Positions 29,620 to 41,449 of a DNA stretch of 64,000 nt are shown piece by piece; the stretch's first letter is position 1, and each line of letters starts with the position of its first letter. The notes under the pieces are model-generated. The model was given only the letters and a program-made list of their open reading frames with translations, searched no databases and was not told the DNA's origin. Both the position numbers and the translations under genes were made by a program. Origin of the DNA: Ectocarpus siliculosus (taxonomy: Eukaryota > Sar > Phaeophyceae > Ectocarpales > Ectocarpaceae); contig FN649750.1 of the NCBI GenBank assembly GCA_000310025.1, forward strand, positions 3,330,495 through 3,394,494, read 5' to 3'.

Positions 29620-30530
29620 TTGCGGCGCCGGCGACGACCGTGGATTCTATCCAGCAGCAGCAGCAGCAGCAACCGCAGTAACCGCACCGCACCCAGGGGC
29701 ACGCGCAGCAGTATCAACGCCCTCACGGTCAACGGCCTGCGCAACAGCCTTCTTCGCGAGGGGTGTGGTTCCGGTGGGGCATCTTGTAACTATTTCCACC
29801 AACGCCATAACGGTGGTAGGGCGAGGCTTGTCGGTGTGCCTCGTGCTGCCAACATGACCGCCATAGACGTCGTTGCGGTTCTGGATTCTGGCGAGGCTCA
29901 TCACCATGTCAGCAGGTATCGCAAAGGCCGCAAGCTACTTTTCCCGATGTGCAGGTCGTGTGGGGCATTCAAAACCCGGGGAAGGTGAAAGCAACGGACG
30001 GCCGCATGCTCGAGGTGATACAGAAAACCTGCCCCGCGTGTATTGCTTGCTTTGCACACCAGCTGGGGGCTGGTGTTGGTAGACCCGTCCTCGTTTGCGG
30101 TCGTGCCTGGGAAAGATGAGGTGGTTATTCTCGGCAACCCGACGCTGAAGTCGTCGGGTATCGAGGTGTACGAGAGCTTGGGGACCTGTGCGCGTTCACG
30201 CGTTTGCGTCGCGGGTGTTGAGACCGCGGCGTACAAACAATGCCGCCGGGCTACGTTTGCCGTTGATGCTCTGCAGCAGCGCGAAGGCGGGGAGCAAGCC
30301 GACCCGGATCCAGCGGTCGAGAGTTTGGCGCGAGGCCCAGACATGGACATGAGCCCTGAGGAGGAGGCATCGGCGCGGTGTGAATCGTTGGATGGCGTTG
30401 TCGCTACCGCGGCTGCAGCTGGCTTGGAGCAACCGCACGTGGGACGTCTACGAGGTATCATCAGCGAGCGGCGGAATGCGTTCCGCCGTTTGGCCACCCT
30501 TGCGCGGACGTCTAGCCTCTACGGGTAACC
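29620..30530 (+). pseudogene. Retropepsin-region fragment of a Ty3/gypsy-like pol
   Basis: Contains VVAVLDSGEAHHHVS at about 29861-29905, an aspartic-protease-like D-S-G motif with the context seen in retroelement proteases. In the open frame 30043-30528 follows GKDEVVILGNPTLKSSGIEV, which resembles the distal protease segment. A polyglutamine/serine-coding CAG repeat lies at 29653-29672. Frames change between the two parts and the reverse transcriptase is missing. The trailing 100 residues are acidic and unrecognised. It could belong to a different gypsy family from the gag copies. Confidence 0.5.
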
Positions 30531-30654
30531 CTCAAGGCCGGAGCGCGGGCTGTTAAAGCGCGGCCGTGTGTGCACAACCCGATCAAGACCGCGTGGCTGG
30601 CGGGGTGCATGGCGTCACTGGTCACATTGGGTTTGGTGTTCCTTAGCATGCAGG

Positions 30655-30965
30655 CCGTGTGGGCTGTGGACGCAGCGCACCTGGTTAGCAGTGGTTCATG
30701 GTGGGAGGATGCCTTTGGATATCTGCATGTCTAGGATATGGTAGGTTGGGGTTTCTATCAGCCTGGTTGGGATGTTGGCAGGAGAGAGAGATAGATGGAG
30801 AGAGAGAGAGCCTCGTATGCAATAATCCACTCCGTTTACCATCACCAAGGAGGTGAACCGACCAGCCCCCCGAGGCCACGCGGGGAGGACACTGGTCATA
30901 GGCCCTGCATGACTTCAGGCGTGTCTACACTTATCGATAACTCAGGCTGACCGACCGGGTCAGTC
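30655..30965 (+). repeat. LTR/leader module, copy A
   Basis: Begins GTGGACGCAGCGCACCTGG at about 30666, contains GATATCTGCATGTCTA or similar, a GA-rich microsatellite, TTTACCATCACCAAGGA and GGCGTGTCTACA, and ends ACTCAGGCTGACCGACC. The same order occurs at 36746-37030 and 42206-42485. In copies A and C the family's gag follows directly, so this is the end of the 5' LTR and/or the leader. Confidence 0.75.
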
Positions 30966-31089
30966 AGGGGCAAATATTTCGTGACAACAGCAGGACGAGC
31001 TATTCCTCCGCGTTTTTCCCGCCACACCCAGTGCGAGGCTAGGCTGGGGGAGCTGCTGTACTAATCTCTCGCGAAGCTGCTGTTTCCAC

Positions 31090-31785
31090 CTGCCCGGGCA
31101 TCGTACGGCGCGATGGCCCAGAGACGCTCCAATGCTGGTAAGGGGGCGCTTGGCGGACAGCAAGGTTCTGCTGGAGAGGCCGGTGAGATTCGGTGGGCTG
31201 ACCGATTTGGTCGTGGGTAATGGATCCAACCGCCTGAGTTTGGACGCACGTTTTCGAGAGCTTCGTCCTTGCGTTTCTATACGCAGTACAACGAGTACGA
31301 GCGGAGCATGGGTCTCTGTAACAGTGGCAGTTAGTTCATCAAACGCCCGCTGCTCACTGTGTCTCAACTGTTGCGCCAGCCTATCCGCAAATGCCTGTCG
31401 CGCACCTACTTTGATGGCACCGAACTCGAAGAAACTGACCTGCGTGAGGCTCTCGCCAAACATGCTGATTGCTGGACGGACGTTACCATTGAGCCTTCGA
31501 TTGCGGCCGCTGCGGTGACTCGTATGGTAGTCATGGGGACTGAGGCTGCTGCTGTAGATCGGATCGACGCTGTTCAAAGCCGCCTCGAGCACAACTTCGA
31601 CAACCCGAGTGCTGAACGTGTTTTCCGCGATTCCGCGGGCGCGTTCAAGAAAGGTCCGGCTGCTGTCATCAGCAAAGCAGTTAGTTGTAGCTGTCAAATA
31701 TCTGGGATGCCGCGCCGCAGTTTGGCAAATCCGAGCTGTGGCAGCTGGGTCTGCCGAAAAAGGCTCGGGCTCAGTTGAAGTAACA
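31090..31785 (+). pseudogene. gag fused to the pol 3' end (internally deleted retroelement copy)
   Basis: Gag N-terminus (AQRRSNAGKGALGGQQGSAG at about 31113), then, after a frame change, LSQLLRQ-type capsid sequence with LSRTYFDGTELEETDLRE and VDRIDAVQSRLEH. At about 31680-31700 the gag reading jumps directly to WDAAPQFGKSELWQLGLPKK, the final segment of the pol ORF of the element at 38-41 kb. Protease, RT, RNase H and integrase are absent. It has several frame changes, so no product is expected. Confidence 0.7.
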
Positions 31786-32400
31786 AACGGCATTGCCTTG
31801 TAAGTGATCCGTTTGAGTCGAGCGAGGGTCGTCTTGTTTGCGTATTGATGGCATTTCTTCGCTGACTTCTTTCGCATTTGTGCTTTATTTGTGTTTTTAA
31901 TAGTCGAGTGAAGGCTATGTTGTCGAGTATTGATAGCATTTCTTCGCTGACTGCTTCATGGGTACTCTCTCAGTATGTCGCGCATTGATTTGGTTATGGC
32001 ATGCCTGAATCTTGCATGTAGTAGGTAAACCATTGTCGACCGTGTTGGGGATGTCTTGCCGAGTCCGATGGTTGTCTTTGATTTATTGCATTGCGTGGAG
32101 CTCACCTTTTCAAATCGTGTTGGTGACCCTTTTTCGCGAGCTGCGCACGTTTTGAATTCTGTGACGCCGGCTTGTTTGACGATCATGCCGGTCGTTGCGC
32201 CGTGTATGTTTGTGTTTGGAGATTTTCAACTCAACCCTGGAAGCGCCTTGTAACGGTTTTCAGCGTTGCTTCGAGGTTTGAAGTTTCTTTAACCTTGTTC
32301 CCTGCATGTGGCACATCTTTTCATTGCACGCTGTTTGCGGTGTGTTCGTCGTCGATCCACCGCGTAGGCTTTCTATTTGCGGGCGATCCGCCTTAATTAG
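31786..32400 (+). repeat. Retroelement 3' region/LTR of the 31-kb copy
   Basis: The first part (GAGTCGAGCGAGG, TGATGGCATTTCTTCGCTGAC, CGCGCATTGATTTGGTTATG) matches in inverse 37680-37920, which follows the pol end of the minus-strand element. The last part (TTTTCAGCGTTGC, TGTTTGCGGTGTGTTCGTCG at about 32257-32360) matches 36312-36410. This identifies 3' non-coding and LTR sequence, interrupted at about 32.40 kb by the minus-strand gypsy element. Confidence 0.6.
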
Positions 32401-32429
32401 TCTCGTGTGGAAGAGAGCGAGCTGGTCTC

Positions 32430-35400
32430 GATCCAAACTTTGATCGCCACCCACCCTAGGGTGGTCCAGAACAGAAAGCGGGAGACGGGGCAACCGTTCA
32501 ATATGCACTTCATTCGGCGCCAAACCTGTGGCGGTGTTTACCGAGTTGTTGTATGCAAACTCGACGTGGGGAAGATAAACATCTCAATCGTCCTGACGCT
32601 CATTGACCACAACTGCGAGTATTTGAGCCATGGTGTGGTTAACACGCTTGGCCCCACCGTTAGTTTGGGGGTGGTACGAACTGGTGGTGACTTTCTTGAT
32701 CTTCATCAGCTCGTCAATAGCCATGGACAACTTGGAACAAAATTGCATACCGTTGTCCGAAAGAAGAGTCATCGGACAACCCCACAACGCCATGTAGTTG
32801 TAGCGGTTGACAAAAATGTTAGCCGTTCCCTTAGCGGTAAATTCTGCCTTGGTAGTGGCATACATATCCGCCCGTCGACTGAAACAGTCCGTAAACAAAA
32901 GTATATATGCATTCCCACGGGACGTGACCGGCAATGGCCCAAAAAAAATCGACGCTCACTACAATAGCCGGCCCGTTCGGGAGGGGCCTAGTGAGCGTAG
33001 GCCAGCGATACGTTTGCCGGGAAGTCTTGCGCGCTTGGCAAATCAAACAATGCCGAAGCCACCAACGAGCGGACAAGTCCATCCCAATCCACCGAAAAAT
33101 CGTTCCAACATACGTAAAGCCCGAGCGGTGCCCAGGTGAAAAGACGCGCTGGGGCGTGACATGCTTGTAGGACGCAAGGTCGCAAAAGCATAGGCACGCA
33201 TATGCGCGGAGTCTTCGAAGGGGGGGAGGCGGGTACCCGAACTACCGAGAGGCAGTGGGGCAAAATTTCGCACCAACAATCGCGTACCATCGTCTGGTGT
33301 GCAGGCATGTTTTAGATGCGAGGGCGACAACATCAGAGAATGCCGGCCGTCGCGCACAGGGCAAGCAATCCCAGAATGTATCCGGCAAAACGGCCGGGGA
33401 TCCCAAAGAAAAAAAATGTATAGCCGCCACACACTCACTTTCCGACACTTGTTCTCGGGGCCAATCGGCATGCGAGAATGTATGCACACAGTCGCGGAGG
33501 TGAGCTTCCTCAGCGGCCGTGGGCGGCACCACGGGAGTCACAGGGCTAGTACCCGCGGGCGACAACACTGGCGGCGTGGGCGCCGCGGGCGGTGGCGCCG
33601 GGGTGGCGGCGGCAGGCGAGGGCGGCGGCGGCGGCGGCGGCAACTCAGCCGGCCCCGAAGAAGGCGCCGGGCCAGAAGTAGGGCTACCCACGGCTCTCGT
33701 AGACCGCGCGGCACCGCTCGACCGGGCCGGCGTTCGAGGAGGCCGCGGTGTCCTGGGCACTTCCACGGCCCGTGGTTGTTTCGGAAAATAATTGGGACGG
33801 CTGTGAGCCATGCCCAAGGCCGAATTCGTTCTCGCCCGAGTACGAAAAGAAACCAGAGGGCCACGCGAAAGCGACAGGGCAGCTGAGGAGGTTCAGACGG
33901 TGGGCGAGGGAGCGACGTCTGGCTCCGCAGAAACGGAAGCCGGAGGCGGTCCATCGGGCACAGAACTTACGGGAGCTGCATCGCAAACGACAGCGAAAAC
34001 ACCAGGAGGCGAGAAATTCGACGAGTCAACTACGGAGGAGGGCGACGGAGCCGGCAGGACCATTTGTGGCCCAAAACGGCGGAAGTCCGCAAAGTCATCC
34101 TCCGTCAAAGGCGCGTGTGCCAACGCGTCTCGTTGATCGTCAATGTCCAGCCCACCCAAGCCGACGTTCGGCGTCGAACTAGAGTGATAACTCCGCCCGC
34201 ACGCACGAAGGAGACAAACGCCCGCGGCGTCGTCGACTGCGATACTGGGGTGTCACCATGTCTATCCGCGTCGGTCGCCGGCAAGGGCAACCGCGAAAGA
34301 AAATCCGCATTGGCGTTGGCAGTGCCTTTGCGGTAGACAAGGGTATAATTGAACGAGGAAAGGAACTCGAGCCACCGTTGGACGCGGGCGTTGTGTTCAC
34401 CCACCTTGACGATACTCTTGAAAGCCTTGCGTTCCGAATAAATCAAAAAGTGCGTAGACCAATAATAACCGCATAGGCGTTTGATTGCCCACACGATACT
34501 TCCAGCCTCCAAGTCGAGCACTGTCCAATTGCGCTCGGATTCGAGCGTAGCGCGGCTAACGAACAGAATGGGGCGGACGAAACCATCCGCCTGTTCCTGC
34601 TCAAGGGCCGCATCAAAACCATCCACACAGGCGTCACAGCAAAGCCGGAGAGGGCGGCTGCCATCCGCGACAACGTCCCAATCTGGGAAAGCCAAAACCG
34701 GAGGTTCGGACAGTTTCGCCAAGAGTTCGTTGACAGTATCCGCCATAGCCGGCGTAAAACAAAACTTCGCGTCCTACGCAAAAGGTCTGTCAGTGGTTTC
34801 ACGGCATGGCCAAACCCTTGATGAATTTGCGGTAATACGAAAGCCCACCCAGCAAGGAACGCAGCTTTTTGAAGTTGTTGGGCAGCGGCATTTTTGTGAG
34901 GGCTTCGACCTGATCGGCACGAGGACTAATACCCGCAGGGGAGATGGTGTGGCCGAAACAAACGGCCTCCTTAGCGCCGACGCGACTCTTGAAAGGAGAA
35001 AGCTTGAGGTTGTACTTGCGCAAACGCTCCAAAAATAACCGCATGTTGGCGACATGGTGGATGGGGTCGGCGTCAAACAAAATCACATCGTCTAGGTATG
35101 CAAGCACATGGTCCAGACCTTTAACCACTTCGTTGATGACCATGGTGAACGGCGACGGTGCCACGACGGTGAGCCACTCGAAAAATTGCGTGGACGTACA
35201 AAACGCCGTAAGCTGAACCGTGTCCTCCTCGACGGTGATCTGGTGGAAAGCGGAATTGAGATCGAAAATGGAAAACACCTTGCCCTTGTGCAGGGAATCG
35301 ATGATGTGGTCAACTCGCGGCTGCGGTTGTTGGCCAAGGCTGTACAATTTGTAAAGCTTTTTGTAGTTCACGGTCAAGCGCAGATTGCGTCCTTTTTGGG

Positions 35401-35860
35401 CAGGACAACCAAAGGGCTTGCCCACGGCGATTGCGAGTGCTGAATAAGACCGGCAGCAAGATATTGATCGAGAATTTGAACATACCGTACAAATGAACCA
35501 ACCAAACGACTTGCAAACACTAGGCACAACTCTGAACGGTACGTGGACGATACCTTGTCCACTCGTTTCCATACAACTGAAGTTGACGGTCCGGTGTTCA
35601 GCTCTTTTTTAATCTTGGTATAAACACTACACCCACTCAATTTGAACCGTGCTCGATCCATACAAAACACCCCATGTACATTCATGCAAACTGTGCTGCA
35701 CAAATGTACGGTTCCACCATAGTACAACTGTGTGTAGTGGCTCGCTCGTCTCGCAGTGACACCTGCATCGTTTTTGCCCGTTCGAGTTGCAGTGGGCAGA
35801 CAAAAGTTGCGCGGGTGCACACGGGGGAACGCACAAAAACATACACTCAACTGTTGTCAG
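32430..35860 (-). pseudogene. Ty3/gypsy pol relic 1: RT, RNase H, proline-rich insert, integrase
   Basis: Read on the minus strand, in order. RT: AAGLIQHSQSPWASPLVVLP near 35430, then VFSIFDLNSAFHQITVEEDT and the catalytic AYLDDVILF near 35090. RNase H: RLCCDACVDGFDAAL near 34640 and YRKGTANANADFLSRLPLP near 34300. Then an alanine/proline-rich stretch of roughly 190 residues (33242-33817). Last, an integrase with CLICQARK zinc-finger remnant, LFTDCFSRRADMY (first Asp) and LLSDNGMQF (second Asp). The third acidic residue is missing: YHPQTNGGAKRVN has Lys where Glu is expected. Parts lie in different frames. RT and RNase H motifs are otherwise intact. Confidence 0.85.
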
Positions 35861-35945
35861 GGCACTATCTATCTGTGAGAGCTCAACAATCTAGGGCAGT
35901 GCAGTACACCAGTGGATACAGTCGGTTATAGACATTGAAGGAATG

Positions 35946-36245
35946 TCAAGGCCGCCAGGACTCTGCCCTTTCCCTCAGGGAAGTGGCGAGTTCATGGGCG
36001 TCGGCCAGCATGTAAGTGTCGCCCTCGATCATCTGCTGAAGGATCTGCTCCGAGACCAAATAATTCTCCGCGAGAAAACCAATGCCGCGGACATCGAGAG
36101 GACCGCCGATGTCCTGGACCCATGTGTCCAAGTCCCGAATATTGGCCTTCTCGCCTTTCAGCGGGGCAGTAGTGAAGCATTCGTCTACCGGGAAGCAACG
36201 CACGTGATTGACCATCCTCACGCGGTCACATTGAAGCAACTCCAT
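35946..36245 (-). pseudogene. Fragment upstream of pol relic 1, possibly gag
   Basis: A 99-codon frame on the pol strand (starts MELLQCDRVRMVNHVRCF, contains LDTWVQDIGGPLDVRG). It lies where gag or protease of pol relic 1 would be expected. It has no zinc knuckle or D-S-G motif and is not similar to the gag family elsewhere in the window. The call rests mainly on position. Confidence 0.35.
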
Positions 36246-37030
36246 CAGTCGTCCCTGTGGACGCAGCGCACCTGGGTAGCAGTAGTTTTCAGCGCTGCAC
36301 CGTAAAAATTTTCAGCGTTGCCTCTGGGTTGTTGTTTTTTTCATCATTTTCCTTGCGTGTGGCAACTTTGCCCATTTCGCGTTGTTTGCGGTGTGTTGGT
36401 GGTCATCCATCCATTCCGTAAGTTTCTCTGTACGCGTGTCTACCGGACTTAAGCCAATCTTGTGTGGTCGTCCGACACGTGCGTGGTTGTCGTTTGAAGC
36501 ATCGAGGTCCTTCACTGTTGAATGGGGGCATTCTACGTTTTGCATTGGAGGTTGAACACTTGTGCTGACTGACACTGACGCATTGGTGTGGCATGATTTA
36601 GTCAGGCATGATATCGCCGTGTACGGGTGTTTATCATTCACAAACGTCGCTGTCGTTTTCTTCTTGAGTAGAACCAGGTGCCTACTGCTGTTTGAGTTCA
36701 AGCTGAATAGTGTCTACTCCGGTAGCATTAAGCTTTGGGGGCATTGTGGACGCAGCGCACCTGGGTAGCAGTAGTTCGCGGTGGGAAGCTGCCGTTGGAT
36801 ATGTATGCATGTCAAAGATATGGTAGATTGGGGTTCCTATCTGCCTGGTTGGCATGTTGGCAGGAGAGAGAGGTAGATGGAGAGAGAGAGAGAGACGATA
36901 CTCGTGTTCAATAATAATACACTGTGTTTACCATCACCAAGGAGGTGAATTGACCAGTCCCCCGAGGCCACGGGGGGAGGATACTGGTCCTAGGCCCTGC
37001 CTGACTTCAGGCGTGTCTACATCCCCGATT
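36246..37030 (+). repeat. LTR with leader module, copy B, with a chimeric junction
   Basis: 36312-36430 matches the LTR part at 32257-32370, and 36746-37030 matches modules A and C. Between them lies U3-like sequence. A separate 30-bp piece of the module start (GTGGACGCAGCGCACCTGGG) already occurs at 36260, just before TTTTCAGCG, so the left edge is a junction of two copies. No gag follows copy B; after 37030 the sequence is unrelated. Confidence 0.6.
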
Positions 37031-37340
37031 ATTCTTGTCGAACAAGACATGCTGGGCCTGTGGTGGGTGAAAGCCGCCCTTGTCCGCCAAGCACGGGGCG
37101 AATACCGAAAGATCGCCGCAGTACCGTCACCGAAATTCTCCAGATACCATAGGCCCAGCTCGCGAAGAGCACTCATATTTTTCTTGTGCAAAACAACAGG
37201 AGCCATGTTCGTTCACCTGACATTCATCGTATGGGTAGAGGGAGGGACGAGAGCGGGACATGGGTAAAAGCCATGCGATAGGGAGGGCATCGTGCTCGGG
37301 GGTGAAGGATGAGCCAAGGAATGGGGACGAGGGCATGTGA
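37031..37340. other. No gene recognised
   Basis: Short unique stretch between LTR module B and the GTTTGG-rich repeat. A minus-strand frame (36934-37206) contains LRELGLWYLENFGDGTAAIF, which looks protein-like but is not recognised. Confidence 0.3.
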
Positions 37341-37344
37341 TGGG

Positions 37345-37570
37345 CAAAGGTTTGGTTTGATTGTTTGGTTGTTTGATTTCGCACTGATAAATAAATGAAT
37401 ACCACCCGATGCGTCTTTATGTGTTAGACAAAGCGAGATCATTTGGTTGTTTGGCAGTTTGGTTGTTTGATTGTTTTGCTGTTTGATTGTTTGGTAGTTT
37501 GGTTTCGTACTGATGAATGAGTGTGCCACCTGATGCATGTTTGTGTGTTAGATCGAGACAGAGGCCCTGA
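37345..37570. repeat. TTTGGTTG-type minisatellite with a duplicated unit
   Basis: Repeated words of the form TTTGGTTGTTTGATTG occupy 37345-37385 and 37440-37503. Each block is followed by similar unique sequence (GATAAATAAATGAATACCAC / GATGAATGAGTGTGCCACC, then TGTGTTAGA), so the larger unit of about 110-120 bp is present twice. Confidence 0.65.
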
Positions 37571-37679
37571 AAACTCCGGTTTATGTGGTAGATGAAGGCG
37601 GGTCGCTCTATACTGAGTTCAAGTAGTCATGGGTGTGTTTGGTTTATCAAACAACCAAACATTGAAATGTTCAAACGGG

Positions 37680-37920
37680 CGTATACCTGATACATGCAAG
37701 ATTTAGACATGCCATAACCAAATCAATGCGCGACATGCTGAGAGAGTACACATAAAGAAGTCAGGGAAGAAATGCTACCAATACTCGACAAGATAGCCTT
37801 CGCTCGACTCCAACAAATAAAGCACATATGCGAAAGAAGCCAGCGAAGAAATGCCATCAATACGCAAACAAGACGAGCCTCGCTCGACTCAAATGAATCA
37901 CTTATAAGGCAATGCTATTG
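37680..37920 (-). repeat. Retroelement 3' non-coding module (minus orientation)
   Basis: Inverse match to about 31786-32015: for example CATAACCAAATCAATGCGCG here against CGCGCATTGATTTGGTTATG there. It lies directly 3' of the chromodomain-like end of pol relic 2 on the minus strand, so it is that element's 3' untranslated/LTR sequence. Confidence 0.7.
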
Positions 37921-40900
37921 TTGCTTTAACTGAGCCCGAACCTTTTTCGGCAGACCCAGCTGCCGCAGCTCGGATTTGCCAAACTGCGGCGCGACATCTC
38001 AGATCTTTGACAGCTCTTCCCAGGTGTTCTCCTCCTTGTCGAAACCAACCCACTACACTTCTACATCAAACCTAGGGCCATCTTCCGACTCGGACATACA
38101 TGTCTACGATCGCCTCCATCTCGAACTACCCCTGCGTGAAAGCATGCTGAAAATTGTCCTTCAACTCGGCCGTGATCTCGAGAGCGGCATCGGCGAAGAA
38201 CCGCAAGCGCGCGACGTGGACATCCCGAACTTCACCCGACGCAATATTCTGGGCTCCGTTTCACGTGCGGTCACTCGGCAGCGATAATCCTCCACGGCCC
38301 CGTGCAGGTCATGAAAAGCTTCGGCGTCGACCCACGCCGGCGAACGCGCACCACCAATACGTAATCCCCCACCGCAAAGTCCGGCAGGCTCCCAACACAG
38401 GCAGACGTTCGCTGCCGACTCCGACTTGCCTGCATCCTATCCAGACCTTCCTTGTGCAAGTGACGCTCGGCCTCGACGACATGCTGCACCTTCTGCCGCA
38501 TAGCCTTCTCATCCAGGTCGTCCACCTTCCACTCAGCGCCGGTAGACGACGCCAAAGTCGAAAACGCAGTGCGCGGCAATCTACCAAACTTGACGTGGTA
38601 CGGCGTCGAGCCGTAGCGTTCGCGAACGGCGGTGTTCAAGGCCCACTGAACAGCTCGCACCAGAGCAACCCAATCATGAGTACTCCTCCTCTCCTCCTGA
38701 ATCATGGCCTTAAGCGTACGAACCACCTAGGGCATCATTCGCTCGCACGTACAGTTAGACCAGGGAGAGTTGGCGACGGAACATTTTCGATCGACATCGA
38801 GTGCAGTCTCAAGGGCAGCCATCACTGGGAAGCGGTATCACTCACCCACACCTCCGGAACACCCAAAACCTTGTACCACGTGAGGAGATGCTGCGAAGTC
38901 AGGCGGGCAGTGCCTGCTCCCGTGGGCTCTAGCCGAACCCAGTTTGATATGTCGCCCATCAAGACCAAAATATACTTGAATCCGTCCTCCTTGTCCAAGC
39001 CATCTTCCCCCGGCGGGCCACTCACTCCCACGTAGAGGTAGTCAAAATGAACAACTTCGCAAGGACGCGTGCCGTGGACGGTCTCCCCAAGTGGGAGAGG
39101 CACCTTTTCCTCCGCCTTGGAGTCCAAACAATGCAGGCGCTGCTTGACGAAATCGGTGACGTGCTCTTCCATCCGAAACCAGCAACAGTACTCGGACAAC
39201 CGCTGCAAGGTGGCGACGGCGCCACTTTGCCCAGCTTCTTTCATTTGTGTTCAGGCCAATAGTCGCACTTGCAAATCACCCGCTTGGATCTGGAATCCAA
39301 AGCACGTCACGTCCATTCATGTTCACGCGAAGAAACCCCTCACCATCCAAGGCCGTCGTCCCCACCGTCATCGAAAACGACGTCGCTGGCCCGGCAAGCG
39401 CGCCGAGCGCACTCGACGCCTCTTGTGTGCATCACGTACGACTTGCTTCGACGGCATGGCGGCATCAGGTTCGCTGGCGACGTAAACCGCGGCAGCACGC
39501 CGAGCGCACTCGGCGCCTCTTGTGTGCATCACGTACGACTTGCTTCGACGGCATGGCGGCATCACGTTCGCTGGCGGCGTAAACCGCGGCAGCACGAACA
39601 CTCACCGACGGCACAGAGACCCACCTCGATAGAAGGTCCCCCCAGCAATTACGCTCGCCCGAAATGTGCCGGATGGTGTAATCGTACTGACCTTAGACAG
39701 CTTTCCACTGGTCCAGACGCTGAGCCATTGTTTTCGCTACGGCGAACACGCAAGCCTCCGGGTCGAAAATGTACGCGAGATTACGGTGATCGGTGAAGAT
39801 ATGCACGCCATTCCGAAGCAAATACTTCAACCGCTTGAACGTACTCACAATCGCGTACCCTTCCTTGTCCACCGTGGCTCACCGCTGCTGCGCACCCTTA
39901 AAATCGCATCGGCTCATGAGGCATATCCTCCACCGGGACGTTACGGTCCAACTGCTCTTGGGGCACTTGGGTGAGAAAACTTCCCCAATCCTCATCGGAC
40001 GCATCGGGGAACATCAACACGGCGTAATCTGGGCGGGGGTGAGACAAGGCAACAGCACGAGCAACGAGTCTTGCGCGGCATCCCACGCTGCGATCAGCGC
40101 GGGCGTCCACACATCCGCAGCGATCGCGCGATTCTCGGCCACGCGCTTCGTCCGGCTCTTGGCACCGACCAAGTGCTGCTCCAGAAACACGAGGAGCGGC
40201 CACACAACCTCCGCCATCCGCGGTAGACATGTGCGCAGCCAGTTGACCGCCTGCAGGAACGGAATCAGCTTACCAGTGGTCTCAGGATACCGCATTGTAG
40301 CCAGACCACTTCACCGCTCGGAATCATGCTCGACCTTGCCCTGGGAGTACACCTTCCCGCACCATGTGATGCTGGTCTACAAAAACGTGCACTTGTGGGC
40401 GGCCACGTACAGGCCAGCCCCCTCGAGGTGTTCAAGAATCAGGTCGAGGGTGTCAAAGCAAGTCTTCTTTGTCCATGCTCTAATACACAACATCCCTACC
40501 CAGACGAAGCACTTCACCCCCTCTATGATGCGCGACAAAGTGGCCTGGAAATACGACGTAGCGTTTAAAATACCTTGCGGCACGTAGATGAAGACGCACC
40601 TGCACCGTCAGCGGCATCAGGCGCTTTCGATTTCGCCCATATCTGTTGCTGAGACGGTTTCTTACGGGCCTGTACACCGCCACCACGCGATTGCCCAGGC
40701 TGCCTGTCTGCCAATTCAACCGTGCGCCACTCGACCGCAACATCCCGAGCGATCTCAAAGACTAGCTCTGGGTTATCCTTCCAGATTACTTGCATGTCGA
40801 GCTTGCTTTCCACCTTGACCTTGAACTCGGGCGGAGCCAAACCAGCCACAGCTGCTTTGCTGATGACAGCAGCCGGACCTTTCTTGAACTCGCCCGCGGA

Positions 40901-41447
40901 ATCGCGGAAAACACGTTCAGCGCTCGGTATTCGAAGTAGTGCTTGAGGCGGCTTTGAACAGCGTCGATCCGATCTACAGCAGCAGCCTCAGTCCCCATGG
41001 CTACCATACGAGTCAGAGCAGCGGCCGCAATCGAAGGCTCAATGGTATCGTCCGTCGAGCATTCAGCATGTTTGGCGAGAGTCTCGCGCAGGTCAGTTTC
41101 TTCGAGTTCGGTGCCATCAAAGTAGGTGCGCGACAGGCATTTCCGGATAGACTGGCGCAGCAGTTGAGACACAGTGGCAGCGGGCTTTTGATGAACTGCC
41201 CACTGTTGCAGAGACCCATGCTTCGCCCGTACTCGCTGTGCTGCGTATAGAAACGCAAGGACGAAGCTCTCAAAACAAGTCCAAACTCAGGCGGTTTGGG
41301 CCCATTGCCCACGACCAAATCGGTCAGCCCACCCTGAATCTCACCGACCTCTCCAGCAGAACCTTGCTGTCCGCCAAGCGCCCCCTTGCCAGCATTGGAG
41401 CGTCTCTGGGCCATCGCGCCGTACGATGCCCGGGTAGATGAAAACAA
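37920..41447 (-). pseudogene. Ty3/gypsy element relic 2: gag, RT, RNase H, integrase, chromodomain-like end
   Basis: Read on the minus strand. Gag starts AMAQRRSNAGKGALGGQQG near 41413 and continues through LSRTYFDGTELEETDLRE to PELVFEIARDVAVEWRTVEL. Then RT (MPQGILNATSYFQATLSRII, with the catalytic double-Asp box after VWV destroyed by a frameshift near 40498) and LRYPETTGKLIPFLQAVNWL. RNase H follows (MFPDASDEDWGSFLTQVP), with internal stops in its distal half. The integrase has DYLYVGVSGPP, FKYILVLMGDISNWVRLEP and a VRERYGSTPYHVKFGRLP region, then VGDYVLVVRVRRRGSTPKLF. The end ENTWEELSKI with SELRQLGLPKKVRAQLK looks like a chromodomain tail. The family resembles oomycete and brown-algal gypsy elements. 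Numerous frameshifts; dead. Confidence 0.85.
39402..39595. repeat. 97-bp tandem duplication inside pol relic 2
   Basis: GCCGAGCGCACTC starts at 39402 and again at 39499. The two units, including ACGTACGACTTGCTTCGACG, are almost identical, differing at about four positions. The duplication lies between the RNase H and integrase parts and is not a multiple of three. Confidence 0.9.
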
Positions 41448-41449
41448 CA

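Noticed and set aside
30960-31877. 305-codon minus-strand ORF
   Set aside because: Antisense to a gag copy. The plus-strand frames match the gag family elsewhere in the window and this one does not.
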